The translations under genes and the position numbers were made by a program. This document shows, one piece after another, positions 8,348 through 15,760 of a DNA stretch of 58,250 nucleotides (position 1 is the first letter of the stretch; the number at the start of each line of letters is the position of its first letter). The stretch covers positions 1 to 58,250 of the forward strand of contig CAJADG010000019.1 in the NCBI GenBank assembly GCA_903938445.1, given 5' to 3'. Origin of the DNA: an uncultured Bacteroidota bacterium (GTDB lineage: Bacteria > Bacteroidota > Bacteroidia > Chitinophagales > Chitinophagaceae). Below the pieces are notes generated by a model that ran no database searches, was not told the origin of the DNA, and was given only the letters and a program-made list of their open reading frames with translations.

Positions 8348-9474
8348 TATAGGTAGCTTAAATTTGTTTTAGGGCTTAATACTAATAATGTTTCATACAT
8401 TAATTGAATAGTATCAACAATGTCTTTCTTATGAATCATTTCAACAGTAGTATGCATATATCTTAATGGGATAGAAATTAAAACCGAAGGGCAACCATCA
8501 TTTGCATAAGCAAAGCTGTCGGTATCTGTACCCGTACTTCTGCTTAATGCCCTGAATTGAACCGGTATTTTTTTATTTTTCGCCGTTTCTTCAACAACAG
8601 CTAACAATTTATTATGAATTGCTGGTGCATAAGCCAATGAAGGCCCTTTGCCACATTGAATATCACCCTCAATTGCTTTATTGATCATTGGAGTATGTGT
8701 GTCATGCGTAACGTCGGTTACAATGGCAACATTTGGTTTGATTCTGCGTGCAATCATTTCAGCACCTCTTAAACCAATTTCTTCTTGCACTGCGTTCACA
8801 ATGTATAATCCAAAAGGTAATTTCTTTTTATTTTCTTTAATCATTCTCGCCACTTCGGCAATCATAAATCCACCAACACGATTATCAAATGCGCGACCAA
8901 TGATAAAATCATTTGCTAATTCATCAAATCCTTCTTCATAAGTTACAACAGCGCCTACATGAATACCTAATGCTTCTACTTCTTTTTTACTCCTTGCACC
9001 ACAATCTAATGTTAGGTTATCTACTTTTGGCTGTGGTTCTTTTTGTTCAGGATTGCTATAACGCGTATGAATGGCAGGCCATCCAAATACTGCTTTTACA
9101 GGTCCTTTTTTACCATGAATCCAAACACGCATACTTGGTGCAATTTGATGATCTACACCACCATTTCTTTTCAAGTAAATTAATCCTTGGTCATTGATAT
9201 AATTAACAAACCAGCTTATTTCATCGGCATGTGCTTCAATCACCACTTTAAATGGCGCATCGGGATTAATCACACCTACTGCAGTTCCATAAGGATCAGT
9301 GAATGTAGTGTCAACATATTTTGAAATATAATTTAACCAAATTTTTTGACCACTTGATTCGAAACCAACAGGTGAAGGGTTATTGATATATTCTTTTAGG
9401 AAACTATAAGCATTTGCTTGAATTAATTCCTTTTTTGAACTTGTTTTTGTTGTTTTATTATTCGCTTTTGCCAT
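8347..9474 (-). CDS. M42 family metallo-aminopeptidase
   Basis: 375-residue cytoplasmic, probably dodecameric (tetrahedral) dinuclear-metal aminopeptidase of the M42 family (glutamyl aminopeptidase / 'cellulase M' relatives). Visible metal and catalytic residues: His82 and Asp84 in EAHADEISW, bridging Asp197 in GRAFDNRVGG, catalytic Glu231 and ligand Glu232 in VQEEIG, Asp254 in IVTDVTHDTH, and a final His in RYMHTTVEM near 345. The N-terminal 16 residues are Lys/Thr/Ser-rich and probably disordered. First gene of the coupled cassette with the amidotransferase-like and ATP-grasp-like genes. M42 enzymes trim N-terminal residues from short peptides; specificity (acidic or neutral) cannot be read here. 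Confidence 0.92.
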   Translation of the reverse strand: MAKANNKTTKTSSKKELIQANAYSFLKEYINNPSPVGFESSGQKIWLNYISKYVDTTFTDPYGTAVGVINPDAPFKVVIEAHADEISWFVNYINDQGLIYLKRNGGVDHQIAPSMRVWIHGKKGPVKAVFGWPAIHTRYSNPEQKEPQPKVDNLTLDCGARSKKEVEALGIHVGAVVTYEEGFDELANDFIIGRAFDNRVGGFMIAEVARMIKENKKKLPFGLYIVNAVQEEIGLRGAEMIARRIKPNVAIVTDVTHDTHTPMINKAIEGDIQCGKGPSLAYAPAIHNKLLAVVEETAKNKKIPVQFRALSRSTGTDTDSFAYANDGCPSVLISIPLRYMHTTVEMIHKKDIVDTIQLMYETLLVLSPKTNLSYL

Positions 9475-9553
9475 AAAATGGGTTTGAAATTTACGAGTGC
9501 AAGATACTACATATTGGAATTATATTTCAGCACCGTTTTTATGAGAATATTGA

Positions 9554-9561
9554 TACTTTTG
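9554..9561 (+). promoter_or_regulatory. -7 element of the LuxE-like gene
   Basis: TACTTTTG, an exact TAnnTTTG match, ends 6 bases before the ATG at 9567. Transcription would start at or within a base or two of the start codon, implying a leaderless or nearly leaderless mRNA. Confidence 0.6.
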
Positions 9562-9566
9562 CAGAT

Positions 9567-10562
9567 ATGAGAACTCAGGATGTACAGCCCCCTTTTGATA
9601 TTGCACAGCTTTGGAACTTAAAGCCATCTGAATTCCTTTCCTATGCTCAAAAACTGGCCTATTTCCAAGCACAAAACAATTCAGTTTATAATCAATGGAT
9701 TCGCTTGTCCAATCAGTCATTGGATAATGGGGACAATGTTAATTCGATTCCTTTTTTACCTATTTCATTCTTTAAAAATCAGGACGTTTATATTGGGGAT
9801 AAGCCAACCACTTTATTTGAAAGTAGTGGCACTACTCAGGACGTAGTAAGTAAACATTGGGTAAAGGATACTAATATATATGAAGCTAGTTTTTTAAATT
9901 GTTTTGAACTGTTTTATGGCAGCCCCAAGGACTATTGTATTATTGGTTTATTGCCCAATTATTTAGAACGCCAACACTCTTCATTAGTGTATATGGTGAA
10001 TAAATTAATTGAAGTTTCTGGCCATACTGATAGTGGATTTTATTTACATGATTTTGAAAAATTAAATAGTTTATTAAAGAAACTTGAAACAGAAAAAGTA
10101 AAGACATGGTTTATAGGAGTCAGCTTTGCTTTGATTGATTTTTCCACTGAATTTAAGCAACAACTAAATCATACAACTGTTATTGAAACGGGAGGTATGA
10201 AAGGAAGAAAAGAAGAATTAACGAAGGAGGATTTACATGGACTGTTATCTAATAATTTTGGAGTTAAACAAATCCATTCAGAATATGGTATGACTGAATT
10301 GCTGAGTCAAGCTTATTCATTGGGAGATGGGATATTTAAATGTCCATCATGGATGAAAGTCTTAGTTGGAGAACAAGAGGATCCAACAGCATTAAAATTA
10401 AAGGGGAGAGGGATTTTGCACATTATTGACCTTGCTAATATGTATAGTTGTTCTTTTATTGCAACCGAAGATATGGGCGAAGTATTTGAAGATGGTACTT
10501 TTAAAGTATTAGGTCGTGCAGATCATAGTGATCGCAGAGGTTGTAGCTTGTTAGTCCTTTAA
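9567..10562 (+). CDS. LuxE-like acyl-protein synthetase / acyltransferase
   Basis: 331 residues resembling LuxE (fatty-acid:protein ligase), a member of the adenylate-forming superfamily. The AMP/phosphate-binding motif LFESSGTTQ is at residues 83-91, and the C terminus has MGEVFEDGTFKVLGRADHSD, similar to the adenylation-domain hinge/core motif. LuxE activates a fatty acid as acyl-AMP and passes it to its own cysteine and then to LuxC reductase. No luxC, luxD or luxAB is nearby, so bioluminescence is not implied; stand-alone homologues in Bacteroidota have no settled role. Its last 12 bases overlap the 3' end of the convergent gene at 10551. Start fixed by the -7 element directly upstream. 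Confidence 0.8.
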   Translation: MRTQDVQPPFDIAQLWNLKPSEFLSYAQKLAYFQAQNNSVYNQWIRLSNQSLDNGDNVNSIPFLPISFFKNQDVYIGDKPTTLFESSGTTQDVVSKHWVKDTNIYEASFLNCFELFYGSPKDYCIIGLLPNYLERQHSSLVYMVNKLIEVSGHTDSGFYLHDFEKLNSLLKKLETEKVKTWFIGVSFALIDFSTEFKQQLNHTTVIETGGMKGRKEELTKEDLHGLLSNNFGVKQIHSEYGMTELLSQAYSLGDGIFKCPSWMKVLVGEQEDPTALKLKGRGILHIIDLANMYSCSFIATEDMGEVFEDGTFKVLGRADHSDRRGCSLLVL

Positions 10563-12017
10563 GAGTTTTTCAATCGCTTGTATATAGATAGGATTTAAAG
10601 AATAATTATATTGTCTTTTATCACCGCTATCTCTTGTTTTAATAAATAAGGACTCTGCATTTTGCGTAGACATTTTAAACTTTTGATTGATTTTAATAAA
10701 GTGATCGCTTCTACTTTTATTTTGAGTTAATGTGTCTTTTTGTTGTACGCCAATAATTTTATTAATGGTCTTAGTGGAAAGTTCTTCTCCTCTAAGATGG
10801 CTTTGATATAAAGCTTCAATCAATTCTTTTTCAATAATAGTTAATGCATTAAAGAAGTTGTCATATAAAATAGTGACTACTTCTTTAGGAATTCTTTTGC
10901 TTTTAAAAATATTAGATCTAATTATAATTCCAATAAATAATAATAATAGAATTACAATTATGATGGATTTATGTTGATTGTAAATTCCAATAAATATTTC
11001 AATGAAAGAAGCTCTTGTAGTATAAATTTTGGTAGTATTATTTATATTAATTTCTTCTAAATTAAGCTTTGTTTTTACCCAACTTAATTCATATTCTTTA
11101 TCTAGCTTAACAAAATATAAATCATTTCCTAGATTAAATTGAAAGCCTGATTGTAGTCCTCGTTTATCCGAATTATAAAGACTTAGCCAATTTTCCCTGA
11201 GACGATTATTTTCTTTACTGTTAAAAGTTCCAATTTTATTCTTTTCAAAATCAACCCAATAAAAGTCTAGTTGACTTTGAGTTATATATAAATTTTTAAC
11301 ATGTAAATCCATCTCATGAGAGTGCTTGATGTCGAATATTTTTTTATAATCTTCAGTGACCTTTCCTAAAGCAGACCAGGTTCTGGTATTTATATCTAAA
11401 ACATAGCAACTATCTGTTGCAGCACTTTCAAAAGAACTAGGGTAGTTTGGATAATAGTAAGAATTGCTTACAAAAACCTTCGGGTCCGTGCGTTGATCAT
11501 CAAAATGAAGTACTGCATCTTTTTGATTATCAAAATAAGTTTGTACTGATCTATTGGCTTGAACAAGCTCCCATTGATTTGTATTCTTACTATAATAATT
11601 AAGGATACCTCTTATTTGCCAAAATCCTAAACCCCCTAGTTGGTATAAAGTATCCTTGATAAAAAAATTCTGAGCAAAAAAGTTTACGCCCGAATGGATG
11701 GTTCGATCAATTCGATCAAATGATAACTTTCCATTAATGTATTTTGAAATATACAATCTTCCAGTTCCTAGGGGCTGTATATATACTTCTTTCCCTTTTT
11801 TTATGATTGTTGAATTAGTAAATAATTCATTATCTAATCCAAAATTGAATGCATTATTAACTGTGATGGTGGTATTATTGATAGAATCACTTAATAAGAG
11901 TGTTAACAATCGTATTTCATGTTTTTTTAATAGGTTAATTTCCTTTTGAGCTTGAACAGTTATGGTCAATATCAAAAGGAAGGATAATCCTATAAACCTT
12001 TTTTTACATACAATCAT
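10551..12017 (-). CDS. Putative membrane-anchored one-component regulator (sensor, TM helix, cytoplasmic HTH-like tail)
   Basis: 488 residues, no recognised family. Order of parts: signal peptide 1-24 (ends VQAQ); a periplasmic region of about 320 residues with beta-propeller/kelch-like pieces (YQLGGLGFWQ at 125-134, DINTRTWSALG at 209-218); one strong membrane helix at 351-367; and a basic cytoplasmic tail 370-488. The tail has helical EKELIEALYQSHLRGEELS then a segment rich in Lys/Arg/Asn (about 425-470), suggestive of a winged-helix DNA-binding domain. This architecture suggests signal sensing outside and DNA binding inside, without a kinase. The HTH reading is inference. A TACATTTG element ends 5 bases before the ATG. 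The 3' end overlaps the convergent LuxE-like gene by 12 bases. Confidence 0.5.
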   Translation of the reverse strand: MIVCKKRFIGLSFLLILTITVQAQKEINLLKKHEIRLLTLLLSDSINNTTITVNNAFNFGLDNELFTNSTIIKKGKEVYIQPLGTGRLYISKYINGKLSFDRIDRTIHSGVNFFAQNFFIKDTLYQLGGLGFWQIRGILNYYSKNTNQWELVQANRSVQTYFDNQKDAVLHFDDQRTDPKVFVSNSYYYPNYPSSFESAATDSCYVLDINTRTWSALGKVTEDYKKIFDIKHSHEMDLHVKNLYITQSQLDFYWVDFEKNKIGTFNSKENNRLRENWLSLYNSDKRGLQSGFQFNLGNDLYFVKLDKEYELSWVKTKLNLEEININNTTKIYTTRASFIEIFIGIYNQHKSIIIVILLLLFIGIIIRSNIFKSKRIPKEVVTILYDNFFNALTIIEKELIEALYQSHLRGEELSTKTINKIIGVQQKDTLTQNKSRSDHFIKINQKFKMSTQNAESLFIKTRDSGDKRQYNYSLNPIYIQAIEKLLKD

Positions 12018-12021
12018 ATGA

Positions 12022-12029
12022 CAAATGTA
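12022..12029 (-). promoter_or_regulatory. -7 element of the membrane regulator gene
   Basis: On the minus strand TACATTTG, then TCAT and the ATG at 12017. Only four bases separate motif and start codon, so the transcript should be leaderless. Confidence 0.6.
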
Positions 12030-12251
12030 AAGAAAAAATACAATAAGAAATTTACTTATTTGTTAATCTAAAAATTACATAATATATTAATATGTATTTA
12101 TTATGAAAATCAGTATTTAACTATATAAAATCTTTTTTCACTTCTTTCTTTATGTAATTTAGAAAATAGTTTATTGATTTTTGCAAATTTGTAAGATCAT
12201 AGTTAAATAGCTCCAATAAAAATTAAAGAAATATAATATATATAAAAAATA
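12030..12251. other. AT-rich intergenic gap without recognised gene
   Basis: The longest gene-free stretch apart from the SRP RNA locus. It is very AT-rich, with no ORF of note on either strand, no tRNA-like or terminator-like stem with a T-tract, and no repeat. It carries the upstream promoter region of the minus-strand regulator gene and the 3' region of the EamA gene. Confidence 0.5.
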
Positions 12252-13229
12252 TTATCCTTTGGGGGAAGGATAATCGGGGTGATTAGGATTCGTCTTGGTC
12301 ACCCCAACTTTTTTAATTAGGAGAACCCCTGCAATTACAAATGCAGTTCCAACTAGTTGTTGCCATCTAAAAGATTCTCCCAAAATCATGTTGGCTTGAA
12401 ATAAGGTAGCGACAGGTCCAATACTCGTTATAATGGCCAAATTGTTACTTCCAACTCTTTTCATTCCACTACTTAATAAAAAGGAGGGAATGACGGTTGC
12501 AATCATGGCCAAGGCAATTACATACCAAAATATATTCGATGGTATATGGTACCAAATTTCATGGTTTGAAGTCTCATGCTGCTGATTCCAAACTATTTGA
12601 ATTATGTAATGGGTAAAAATGCCCATACTTGCTGCAAGCATGGCAATACTGGTATAAATACTAGCTCCCATTTTGGGCACTAATTTTCCTGTGCCCACCA
12701 AATAAAATGCATAAGTAATACCACATAAAAAGACCATCATAGTTCCAAATATAAATTTGCTGGTATTAGACATTAAGTTTAATTCACCCCAATAGGCAAT
12801 ACCAATACCCAAATAAGTAATTAATATAGATAACCATTGCCTTTTTGTTATCTCTACTTTAAAAATGATTCTATTAATAATAACTGCTAAAGTTGGGTAT
12901 ATAAATAATATAATCCGTTCAATACCTGCGGATACATATTGCAATCCAATAAAATCAAATAAGCTACTCAAATAATAACCTAATAGCCCCATGGCAATTG
13001 CCCACCAATAATGTGATTTTGTTATAGGTCCTTTTAATTTGGATCGTTGTAATAATAGTACAATAATATAAAAAGGGAATGCTATTAACATCCGCAACAT
13101 CAATAATGTGGTAGCGTCAATAGCACTCTCTCTAAAACAAAGTTTAATCCAAATAGCTTTAGTAGAAAATAAAATGGTTCCTAGTATAGCTATTAAAAAA
13201 CCTTGGTTATATAATTTATTCTGTTTTAT
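12252..13229 (-). CDS. EamA/DMT family transporter with missing canonical start codon
   Basis: A drug/metabolite transporter of the EamA type, with about nine helices in the part that follows a TTG/ATG at 13103/13100 (283 residues). The same reading frame continues open upstream to a stop at 13239-13241 and encodes GFLIAILGTILFSTKAIWIK, which is exactly the expected first EamA helix, giving 325 residues and ten helices. No ATG, GTG or TTG exists in that extension. The best-placed codon is ATA at 13229-13227, overlapping the TAA stop of dapD. Changing one base (13227) would give ATGA, a normal coupled junction. So this is either a rare ATA start, a start-loss mutation, or a sequence error. Exported substrate unknown. 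Confidence 0.75.
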   Translation of the reverse strand: MKQNKLYNQGFLIAILGTILFSTKAIWIKLCFRESAIDATTLLMLRMLIAFPFYIIVLLLQRSKLKGPITKSHYWWAIAMGLLGYYLSSLFDFIGLQYVSAGIERIILFIYPTLAVIINRIIFKVEITKRQWLSILITYLGIGIAYWGELNLMSNTSKFIFGTMMVFLCGITYAFYLVGTGKLVPKMGASIYTSIAMLAASMGIFTHYIIQIVWNQQHETSNHEIWYHIPSNIFWYVIALAMIATVIPSFLLSSGMKRVGSNNLAIITSIGPVATLFQANMILGESFRWQQLVGTAFVIAGVLLIKKVGVTKTNPNHPDYPSPKG

Positions 13230-14038
13230 ACGGCAACATTAAAATCTCTTAATGCATCATTTAAGCTGGTCTTTAAATCGGTACTAGGTTTTCTTTGACC
13301 AATGATTAAAGCGCAACTTACTTGATAGTCGCCGGCAGGGAAACTCTTTTTGTAAGACCCAGGAATCACAACGCTTCTAGCTGGTACACGGCCTTTGTAT
13401 TCAATGGGAGTATCGCCACTCACATCAATAATTTTAGTGCTTTTGGTAAGTACCACGTTTGCACCTAATACTACTTCTTTTTCTAAATGAACTCCTTCTA
13501 CAACAATACATCTGCTGCCAATAAAACATCCGTCTTCTACAATCACAGGACTGGCTTGTAATGGTTCTAATACACCGCCAATGCCTACGCCACCGCTTAA
13601 ATGCACATTCTTCCCAATTTGAGCGCAACTACCTACAGTTGCCCAGGTGTCTACCATGGTGCCTTCGTCAACAAAAGCTCCAATATTTACATAGCTTGGC
13701 ATTAATACTACATTTTTTGATAAGTAAGCACCATATCTTGCTACCGCATGTGGTACAGCGCGCACACCTAATTCAGCATAACCAGATTTCAATAACATTT
13801 TATCATGAAATTCAAATGGTGCTAATTCCCATGTTTGCATTTGTTGAATACCAAAATACATTAAAATGGCTTGTTTAACCCACTCATTCACCACCCAGTC
13901 ATTTTCTGTTGGTTCCGCAACTCTTAATCTTCCTTTATCCACTTCTTCAATGACTTCACGAATTGCATTACTATAGGCTTCCTCTTTTAATAAAGCACGG
14001 TCATTCCATGCAGCTTCAATTTTTGATTTTAAGTCCAT
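13226..14038 (-). CDS. dapD: 2,3,4,5-tetrahydropyridine-2,6-dicarboxylate N-succinyltransferase
   Basis: 270 residues; cytoplasmic trimeric enzyme of the succinylase branch of lysine/meso-diaminopimelate synthesis, using succinyl-CoA. The central part shows left-handed beta-helix hexapeptide repeats (VNIGAFVDEGTMVDTWATVG, then VHLSGGVGIGGVLEP and VIVEDGCFIGSRCIVVEG), matching DapD over its full length. The ATG at 14038 (MDLKSKIEAAW) is preferred to a TTG six codons upstream, and a TATTTTTG element sits 16 bases before it. dapB, another gene of the pathway, is 26 kb away in the parAB operon. The stop codon TAA touches the putative start of the EamA transporter. Confidence 0.96.
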   Translation of the reverse strand: MDLKSKIEAAWNDRALLKEEAYSNAIREVIEEVDKGRLRVAEPTENDWVVNEWVKQAILMYFGIQQMQTWELAPFEFHDKMLLKSGYAELGVRAVPHAVARYGAYLSKNVVLMPSYVNIGAFVDEGTMVDTWATVGSCAQIGKNVHLSGGVGIGGVLEPLQASPVIVEDGCFIGSRCIVVEGVHLEKEVVLGANVVLTKSTKIIDVSGDTPIEYKGRVPARSVVIPGSYKKSFPAGDYQVSCALIIGQRKPSTDLKTSLNDALRDFNVAV

Positions 14039-14053
14039 TATTTTCAATTTTGG

Positions 14054-14061
14054 CAAAAATA
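14054..14061 (-). promoter_or_regulatory. -7 element of dapD
   Basis: TATTTTTG on the minus strand, exact TAnnTTTG, about 16 bases before the dapD ATG at 14038. It also argues for that start over the TTG at 14056, which would lie inside the element. Confidence 0.6.
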
Positions 14062-14141
14062 CGCTTCAGTAACTATTTTTTTCTCAATTCTTTTGCACAA
14101 TAAACTCCCCATTTTATTGTAGGTATTGTTTAATTTGCAGC

Positions 14142-14714
14142 ATGTTTCCTTATAATGATGATATACAGGCTTGCATTGAAGTACTCCAACAAGGAGGACT
14201 CATTTTGTATCCCACCGATACCGTTTGGGGGATTGGATGTGATGCGACTAATGAAACAGCAGTTAGGCAAATCTTTGAGCTCAAAAAACGTTCTGATACC
14301 AAGGCGATGATTGTTTTGGTTGAAAATGAAAATGCTATTTTGAACTTTGTAAATGTAACAGAGCTACAAATATTTGACTACATAAAAGGGATACATAAAC
14401 CCACTACCGTAATTTATAATCAAGCTAAGAATTTAGCATTGAATTTATTGGCCGAAGATGGATCAGTGGCCATAAGAATTTGTAAGGATAAATTTTGTCA
14501 GGAATTAATTAAGCAATTTGGAAAACCAATTGTAAGTACTTCTGCAAATGTTTCTACCTATCCAACGCCACTTTGTTTTAATGACATTTCATTGGAAATA
14601 ATTGAAGGTGTTAATTATGTAGTTAAACATCGTCAGGATGAATTAGAAATGCAACAACCTTCTGCTATTGTAAAATGGAATGAAAATGGGGAATTAATTA
14701 TTATCAGACACTAA
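14142..14714 (+). CDS. L-threonylcarbamoyladenylate synthase (Sua5/YciO/YrdC family)
   Basis: 190 residues forming a single YrdC domain that makes threonylcarbamoyl-AMP from threonine, bicarbonate and ATP for the t6A37 modification of ANN-decoding tRNAs. Seen: LYPTDTVWGIGCDATN at about 22-37, the KKRSDTKAMIVLV nucleotide-site motif at about 48-60, and GKPIVSTSANVSTYPTP near 127-143. Length fits the short TsaC/YrdC form, without the Sua5 C-terminal domain; TsaC versus YciO cannot be split with certainty. A near -7 element TAATTTG ends about 6 bases before the ATG. Begins a plus-strand run with the glycosyltransferase 11 bases later. Confidence 0.9.
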   Translation: MFPYNDDIQACIEVLQQGGLILYPTDTVWGIGCDATNETAVRQIFELKKRSDTKAMIVLVENENAILNFVNVTELQIFDYIKGIHKPTTVIYNQAKNLALNLLAEDGSVAIRICKDKFCQELIKQFGKPIVSTSANVSTYPTPLCFNDISLEIIEGVNYVVKHRQDELEMQQPSAIVKWNENGELIIIRH

Positions 14715-14725
14715 ATGATTTCCTC

Positions 14726-15748
14726 ATGCATAAAATTTGTGTAATTCAAACGGCTTTTATTGGCGATGTGGTATTAAGTACCTCATTATTGGAATCATTG
14801 CATGCAAAATATCCAAATGCACAAATAGATATTGTTGTTAGAAAAGGGAATGAGGCTTTATTTACAAATCATCCTTTCATCAATGAAGTGATTATTTGGA
14901 ATAAGCAATCGCAAAAATATAAAAATTGGGTGACAGTCTTAAAGCAATTGAGAGGCCAAAAATATGACGCATTGTTTAATGTGCAAAGATATGCTGCTAC
15001 TGGATTGTGGACGGCTTTATCCAATGCGAAATTTAAAATTGGCTTTGATAAAAATCCATTTTCTTTTTTATTTACCCATAAGGTGAAACATTTGGCAATG
15101 CAACCAGGCTTACATGAGATACAAAAAAATCATTCCTTGATCTTAGCAATGGATGCTAATATTGAATTGCAAAAACCAAGGCTCCATCCTACACATACTG
15201 ACTTTGAAAAAGTAATACATCTTCAATCCGAACCTTATATTTGTATTGCACCGGCATCCGTTTGGTTTACAAAACAATTCCCAGTTACGCAGTGGGTAGC
15301 ATTTTTGAATCAGTTACCATTTGAAGGTAAGGTTTATATTATTGGTGGGCCAGGAGACAAGGCATTAGGGGATCAAATTATTGCAGGAATTAAAAGAGAT
15401 TCAAGAGTTTATAATAATGTATTGAATGTCGCAGGACAATTTCATTTTTTAAGTTCGGCAGCTTTACAAAAAGGAGCTATTATAAATTATGTGAACGATT
15501 CAGCTCCCATGCATTTTGCTACGGCTGTGAATGCGCCGGTGGTTGCGATTTACTGTTCAACTATTCCAGATTTTGGATATGGTCCTTTGTCGGATCAATC
15601 TTTTGTGGTTCAAACTCAGGAAGCACTTCCTTGTAAGCCCTGTGGTATTCATGGTAAAAAAGACTGTCCTTTGCAGCATTTTAAATGCGGTTTTACCATA
15701 CAAATGCAACAATTGAATGCTCCATTGGTTCAAGTGAATCAACATTAG
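14726..15748 (+). CDS. Glycosyltransferase family 9 (heptosyltransferase-like)
   Basis: 340 residues, GT-B fold, like ADP-heptose:LPS heptosyltransferases acting at the inner face of the inner membrane in LPS core synthesis. Typical signs: N-terminal KICVIQTAFIGDVVLSTSLLESLHAKYP, central PASVWFTKQFPVTQWVAFL, IIGGPGDKALG, and the nucleotide-sugar-binding YVNDSAPMHFATAVNAPVVAIYCST. A Cys-rich tail (LPCKPCGIHGKKDCPLQ) is common in this family. Donor and acceptor sugars cannot be named. It is 11 bases behind the TsaC-like gene and 12 bases before the CCA-adding enzyme. Confidence 0.88.
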   Translation: MHKICVIQTAFIGDVVLSTSLLESLHAKYPNAQIDIVVRKGNEALFTNHPFINEVIIWNKQSQKYKNWVTVLKQLRGQKYDALFNVQRYAATGLWTALSNAKFKIGFDKNPFSFLFTHKVKHLAMQPGLHEIQKNHSLILAMDANIELQKPRLHPTHTDFEKVIHLQSEPYICIAPASVWFTKQFPVTQWVAFLNQLPFEGKVYIIGGPGDKALGDQIIAGIKRDSRVYNNVLNVAGQFHFLSSAALQKGAIINYVNDSAPMHFATAVNAPVVAIYCSTIPDFGYGPLSDQSFVVQTQEALPCKPCGIHGKKDCPLQHFKCGFTIQMQQLNAPLVQVNQH

Positions 15749-15756
15749 TACATTTG
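15749..15756 (+). promoter_or_regulatory. -7 element of the CCA-adding enzyme gene, with -33 TTG
   Basis: TACATTTG ends 4 bases before the ATG at 15761. A TTG at 15725-15727 lies 21 bases upstream, good spacing for the Bacteroidetes -33 element. The predicted start of transcription coincides with the start codon. Both elements lie partly inside the upstream glycosyltransferase 3' end. Confidence 0.6.
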
Positions 15757-15760
15757 CGCC

